In this document: piece after piece, positions 7,414 through 10,172 of the stretch
Numbering within the stretch: the first letter of the stretch is position 1
How the letters are laid out: each line of letters begins with the position of its first letter
Assembly: GCA_029298735.1 (NCBI GenBank)
Contig: JANSLP010000582.1
Span: 1-10,172 of the forward strand
Length of the DNA: 10,172 bases
Direction of reading: 5' to 3'
DNA from: Ophiostoma sp. CBS 140.51
Lineage: Eukaryota > Ascomycota > Sordariomycetes > Ophiostomatales > Ophiostomataceae
Notes under the pieces: model-generated
Database searches by the model: none
Seen by the model: the letters and a program-made list of their open reading frames with translations, nothing else
Told to the model about the DNA's origin: nothing
Position numbers and translations under genes: made by a program

Positions 7414-8091
7414 ACACAGTCATAAACGACCACCCGTTACATAACGTCTCAGTTGCTGTTAAAATATGCAATTAAATTAGACGACTTTGCATTCTTCTAA
7501 GCCATGCTTATTTTGTTCTACGGGTCTCATGGAATTTGCAAATGACAAAGCTACGAAACGCAAGGCTCGCGAGATATACGGGTGGAGCCTGTGTTGTGTG
7601 CTAAGAGACGTAAGGGCGTTATTCAAACACGCTTTGCTGCCCCTGTTATTTCTTTTAGATGTTTTTCTTTGAATGCGTCTTTTTCGTCCCTTTTATTCTC
7701 TGCCTTTTCCGCCTCTTCTTTTGATTTTCTATTTTACGCACACGATCTTCACATGTATACAAGACAACGTCTAGACCGCTGAAAAAGAAAGCAATACGGA
7801 GACGGCAAAAGGCAATGATAGCCAGATCAGCAACAGTTCATCAAAAGTTCTTTCAACTGACAGCCTGCCTTCCCTGCCTCGACGCCCATCTCGGTCCTGA
7901 AGCTCCTTGAAGCTCCGCTGTCCCAGGCCTTTCGCGCATCCCCTGTCCGTCTAGTGCTTCTGCCCCCTCAGTAAAAAGAGCCGCTACTGTAAGCGATGGC
8001 CGCCGGGTAAAGGCGTTTACAGGGAGTAGCGCCGTGTTGAGAGGGGCTTGAACCGGGGTGGACAGTGGCGAAGAAGGTGTTAGTGTTCAGT
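7414..8091. other. Gene-free stretch with C/T tract
   Basis: No recognisable gene. A T-rich tract lies at about 7640-7740. GTAAGG at 7608-7613 resembles a splice donor but has no convincing acceptor. TGAAGCTCC occurs twice, at 7898-7906 and 7908-7916, as a short direct repeat. The 61-codon plus frame at 7487-7672 ends in a hydrophobic stretch produced by the T-rich tract. Confidence 0.35.
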
Positions 8092-8106
8092 GGCGGCGGC
8101 GGCGGC
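8092..8106. repeat. GGC trinucleotide run, 5 copies
   Basis: Five GGC units followed by GGA. In the minus-strand frame through this point it gives a run of prolines (PPPPPP), but that frame has no other coding evidence. Confidence 0.85.
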
Positions 8107-8843
8107 GGAGCGGTACTCAAACAATTATAAAGAAATATCTTGTGATAGCAGGCATGCTGACCGGCCGTCGGCAGATGGATCGCGGCGTGGACGGCGACCA
8201 CTTTGGTTTTTTTGGTAAATTCCTTCAAGCCAACCTTTATTTCGTGCTAGTATCGTTGCCTCGCGGCCTGTTATATTTGTGCTTTTCCCAACCTGATGTT
8301 TTAGCAATGTGATCACGATCGTCACACAGCCTGTTTCAATATATCTCACTTTCCAGCCATGCCTGGACAGTTTCTCCTGGTTGGGAAAGTAAAAATAGGA
8401 AATAGAGGAACTTTCCTAGTGTTGTCTCATTTTGTTTCCATTTTTTGTTTATTTGCATTATCCGCTGTTTCTGTTTCCATTGTTTCTGTCACTTTTCATC
8501 ATATATCGTGGCTTTATCTTCATGGACAAAATAAAGGTTATGCCGGATAACGCCTTCATTTTTCTTCCTCTTGTTCGCCATCACCGGCCGTGCGTTTCGG
8601 TTTGAAACAATATCGTGTTAAACGAGTTCAAGTCAGCATCTGTCAACGTTCTGTCGGTCCGTCCAGTCCAGCAGTAGCCTTTTCCAGGCTGGTGTGGTGC
8701 GCCGGTGTCGATTTATGGCAAGGCTGGCGCCGTGTTTGTGCGCTGTTTTTCAGGCGCTGTTTTCTCTTCTTTTTCTCCCGCCCCCCTCTTGGTGGGCGGG
8801 ACCAGATTGGACCTCTTTTGCTGTCACAACTCAACTCGCAACG
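8107..8843. other. Gene-free stretch, T-rich with short frames
   Basis: No recognised gene. The ATG at 8359 opens a 63-codon plus frame whose residues about 18-48 are hydrophobic, but the stretch is made of TTT/TCT/GTT-rich DNA and probably reflects composition. AATAAA near 8530 follows it and could be a polyadenylation signal. Overlapping 8-base palindromes GTGATCAC (8309-8316) and ACGATCGT (8315-8322) lie at 8309-8322; GTGATCAC also occurs at 6673-6680. A C/T tract lies at about 8745-8790. Confidence 0.35.
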
Positions 8844-8873
8844 GTTCATCGTCTGTTCATCACAGCGTTCATC
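8844..8873 (+). repeat. Three GTTCATC words at 11-12 base spacing
   Basis: GTTCATC begins at 8844, 8855 and 8867. The spacing is close to one helical turn, so the three copies would face the same side of the DNA. This is compatible with a phased protein-binding array, or with a decayed short tandem repeat. Confidence 0.6.
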
Positions 8874-9053
8874 GAAAGAATAGCGGCCTTCAACGGCAGC
8901 TCACAGCACACAATTGCACGCAAATGGCCACAATAACAACACAACAGCGGCACATAATCAGTAGACGCACACCCCTTGGTTCTGTTTGCTCTGTTCTCGC
9001 GGGAAGACTGTTGGCTAAGCTGCTTCGGGCCAGGTCCGCTAACGCCACGCTTT
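8874..9053. other. Unassigned sequence
   Basis: ACA/CAC-rich at the left (about 8905-8955), then mixed. No gene or RNA is seen. Confidence 0.4.
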
Positions 9054-9074
9054 GCTTTTTGCTTTTTGCTTTTT
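9054..9074 (+). repeat. GCTTTTT repeat, 3 copies
   Basis: Three perfect tandem 7-base units inside a pyrimidine-rich tract that runs from about 9040 to 9165. An 8-base palindrome, CTCCGGAG, follows at 9088-9095 within TACTCCGGAGA, a variant of the TACTCCG word seen elsewhere in the window. Confidence 0.85.
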
Positions 9075-9330
9075 CCTTCTCCCCATACTCCGGAGAGAGC
9101 CTTTCTTTTGATTTTTAGGGGCCTTTTTGGCTGGCGGTGCTTTCTTTTTCCTTCTTTTAAGCGAAGCTGTTTTGTTTCATGCATGTGCATCCATTCCAGT
9201 TGATCTCTCTGCCCTGTGATGTTTCTGTCTCACGTGGTTGGTGTGTCCTGATAGGTGTTTCCAGCGATGCTCTTCTATTTTGGTGTATTTTTGTGCATAT
9301 TGACGGCAGTTGTCTGCGAACATAAAATCG
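9075..9330. other. Pyrimidine-rich sequence, no gene
   Basis: C/T-rich to about 9165, then mixed. CATGCATGTGCAT occurs at 9179-9191. No coding frame is convincing. Confidence 0.35.
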
Positions 9331-9351
9331 TCACAAAATCGTCACAAAATC
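9331..9351 (+). repeat. TCACAAAATCG direct repeat, 2 copies
   Basis: TCACAAAATCG at 9331-9341 is followed directly by TCACAAAATC at 9342-9351, with a further AAAATCG at 9324-9330 to the left. It is a short slippage-type tandem repeat. Confidence 0.75.
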
Positions 9352-9620
9352 AAGACGAAAAAGAAAAGAAAACACAACATCTGCGGTTCAGAACAACTGA
9401 AGAAAGTATCCTCAACTACAGCAATCTCAAAGTATGGTAATCTCGTTACACTCGTCCTTTCATCCTTCTCACTCGGTCCTTGTCACCGAAACTGCCGATT
9501 CCGACCAGACTTGGGATGCTCACGGCCTTGGGAACAGGAAAGAGACAGTATCCAGTATCGTCTCGCCCTCTCGTCTCACTTTGGGCGTCAAGGAAATGAT
9601 GGATAGACAGAAATAGGCAG
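9352..9620. other. Unassigned sequence before the foldback element
   Basis: Mixed DNA with no recognisable gene. Two overlapping plus frames of 60-98 codons are open, with no domain and no good start context. Confidence 0.35.
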
Positions 9621-9736
9621 GCTTACTCCGAGCTGCTAAGAGCTAGTTGAGCCTGACAGTCTGAGTGTCCAAGATAGTGTCAGAGGACAGAGCTGCTGAG
9701 GACGTAGTCAGACATCTTAGGAATAACGGAGTATGC
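9621..9736. mobile_element. Foldback element, possible decayed MITE or structured RNA
   Basis: The ends are a 10-base inverted repeat with one mismatch, GCTTACTCCG (9621-9630) and CGGAGTATGC (9727-9736). A second nested pair is perfect: CTAAGA (9636-9641) with TCTTAG (9715-9720), after a small 5/6-base internal loop. Inside, CTGACA (9653-9658) can pair with TGTCAG (9678-9683), or TGTCC (9666-9670) with GGACA (9685-9689). The nested symmetry over 116 bases suggests a foldback element or a structured transcript. No target-site duplication is visible at its borders, so the mobile reading is inference. Terminal TACTCCG / CGGAGTA is the same word as in the hairpin at 4684-4700. Confidence 0.3.
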
Positions 9737-10073
9737 TGAGTGACAGCGCCTGTGCTTTTCTTTCTTTTGTTGCTTCCCTTTTGGAGACGAGTTGACGGAG
9801 TCGAAGTGTCTTGCTCCGGGATTGAGAAGCTTGAAGCTCTGAGGCTCTCCTTGGAAAGACGTCCTGAAAAAGCCCCCTATTTTGGAGCTTCTTGCCCCGG
9901 CCTAGACCCAGCCGGCGGTGGAGAGGGGGTGCGAAACGAGATTAAAGGACCAGAAAAATACAGCGTGCTGCTGGGCAGGACCCAAGAAGACGGGCGAGAG
10001 AAAGAGAGCCCTTAGCTGCTCCGTGCTATACCCCGCAAATGCTGTCTCCAGCGGTCTTTAGCGGCCGTCGCGG
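9737..10073. other. Unassigned sequence with non-ATG open frame
   Basis: A plus frame is open from 9740 to TAG at 10013-10015. It lacks an ATG and starts with a Leu/Phe-rich stretch, followed by a Gly/Glu/Lys-rich tail. It could be an exon entered through a splice acceptor (GTGACAG ends at 9746) but nothing else supports that. GAAGCT repeats lie near 9826-9840. Confidence 0.3.
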
Positions 10074-10097
10074 TTTTTTTTTTTTTTTTTTTTTTTT
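10074..10097. repeat. Homopolymer run of 24 T
   Basis: Twenty-four uninterrupted T. On the minus strand this is a poly(A) run, so it could be the tail of a retroposed copy lying to the right, beyond the window. It could also be a microsatellite or a place of assembly uncertainty. Its exact length should not be trusted. Confidence 0.85.
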
Positions 10098-10172
10098 GCA
10101 ACGGTCGCTGGCCCACGCTTCCCATGCTCCTCTCCCCCGTCATTGTCAAGTGTCGTTTCGTGGGTTGGCTAG

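Noticed and set aside
8590..8640. tRNA-like B box near GAGTTCAAGTC
   Set aside because: No matching A box or cloverleaf arms upstream.
1..10172. Mutation-degraded transposon region (C-to-T decay)
   Set aside because: The sequence is not AT-rich and retains many CpG and CpA sites, and no transposase or reverse transcriptase fragment is recognised.
1..10172. Apicomplexan (coccidian) origin
   Set aside because: C/T-rich leaders and a CATGCATG word at 9179 would fit, but the TACGGAGTA words, CCAAT boxes and splice-like strings fit a filamentous ascomycete better. Not excluded.

Overview
The window looks like nuclear DNA of a eukaryote with compact introns, most likely a filamentous ascomycete (Pezizomycotina). 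I base this on the near-balanced base composition, the many long C/T and G/A tracts of the kind that flank fungal transcription starts, several CCAAT boxes, a TATA box, splice-site-like strings, and copies of the TACGGAGTA / TACTCCG word that I associate with ascomycete intergenic DNA. I see no ribosome-binding-site-led operons and no bacterial signals. The organism call is inference; an apicomplexan such as a coccidian is a weaker alternative.

I recognise no complete gene. Most open frames are short, and those checked often lack an ATG, follow low-complexity bias or overlap open frames on both strands. The exceptions worth recording are: a frame open at the left edge (2 to about 118) that could be the end of a gene lying off the window; a 705-base stop-free frame (2375-3079) with no ATG, a basic cluster and a hydrophobic segment; a stop-poor island at about 6640-7413; and some very short ATG frames. 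None carries a domain I can name.

Layout: 1-118 possible coding edge. 119-670 pyrimidine-rich DNA with a pure A/T block and a GATTTT repeat. 670-2300 mixed sequence with a GCTGTTGGA repeat cluster. 2300-2790 purine-rich, overlapping the long open frame. 3475-3720 strongly pyrimidine-rich, then a 14-base palindrome. 4169-4623 the most promoter-like block (TATA box, possible leader intron, C/T tract, ATG in good context). 4680-4770 two short hairpins. 5205-5274 a 10-base minisatellite of seven copies. 6279-6326 a polypurine block. 6640-7413 the stop-poor island. 8092-8106 a GGC run. 9054-9074 a GCTTTTT repeat. 9621-9736 a foldback element. 10074-10097 a run of 24 T.

The best overall reading is a long non-coding or regulatory stretch, possibly the upstream region of a gene with a long leader or a non-coding RNA locus. 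I did not find a recognisable new multi-gene system.
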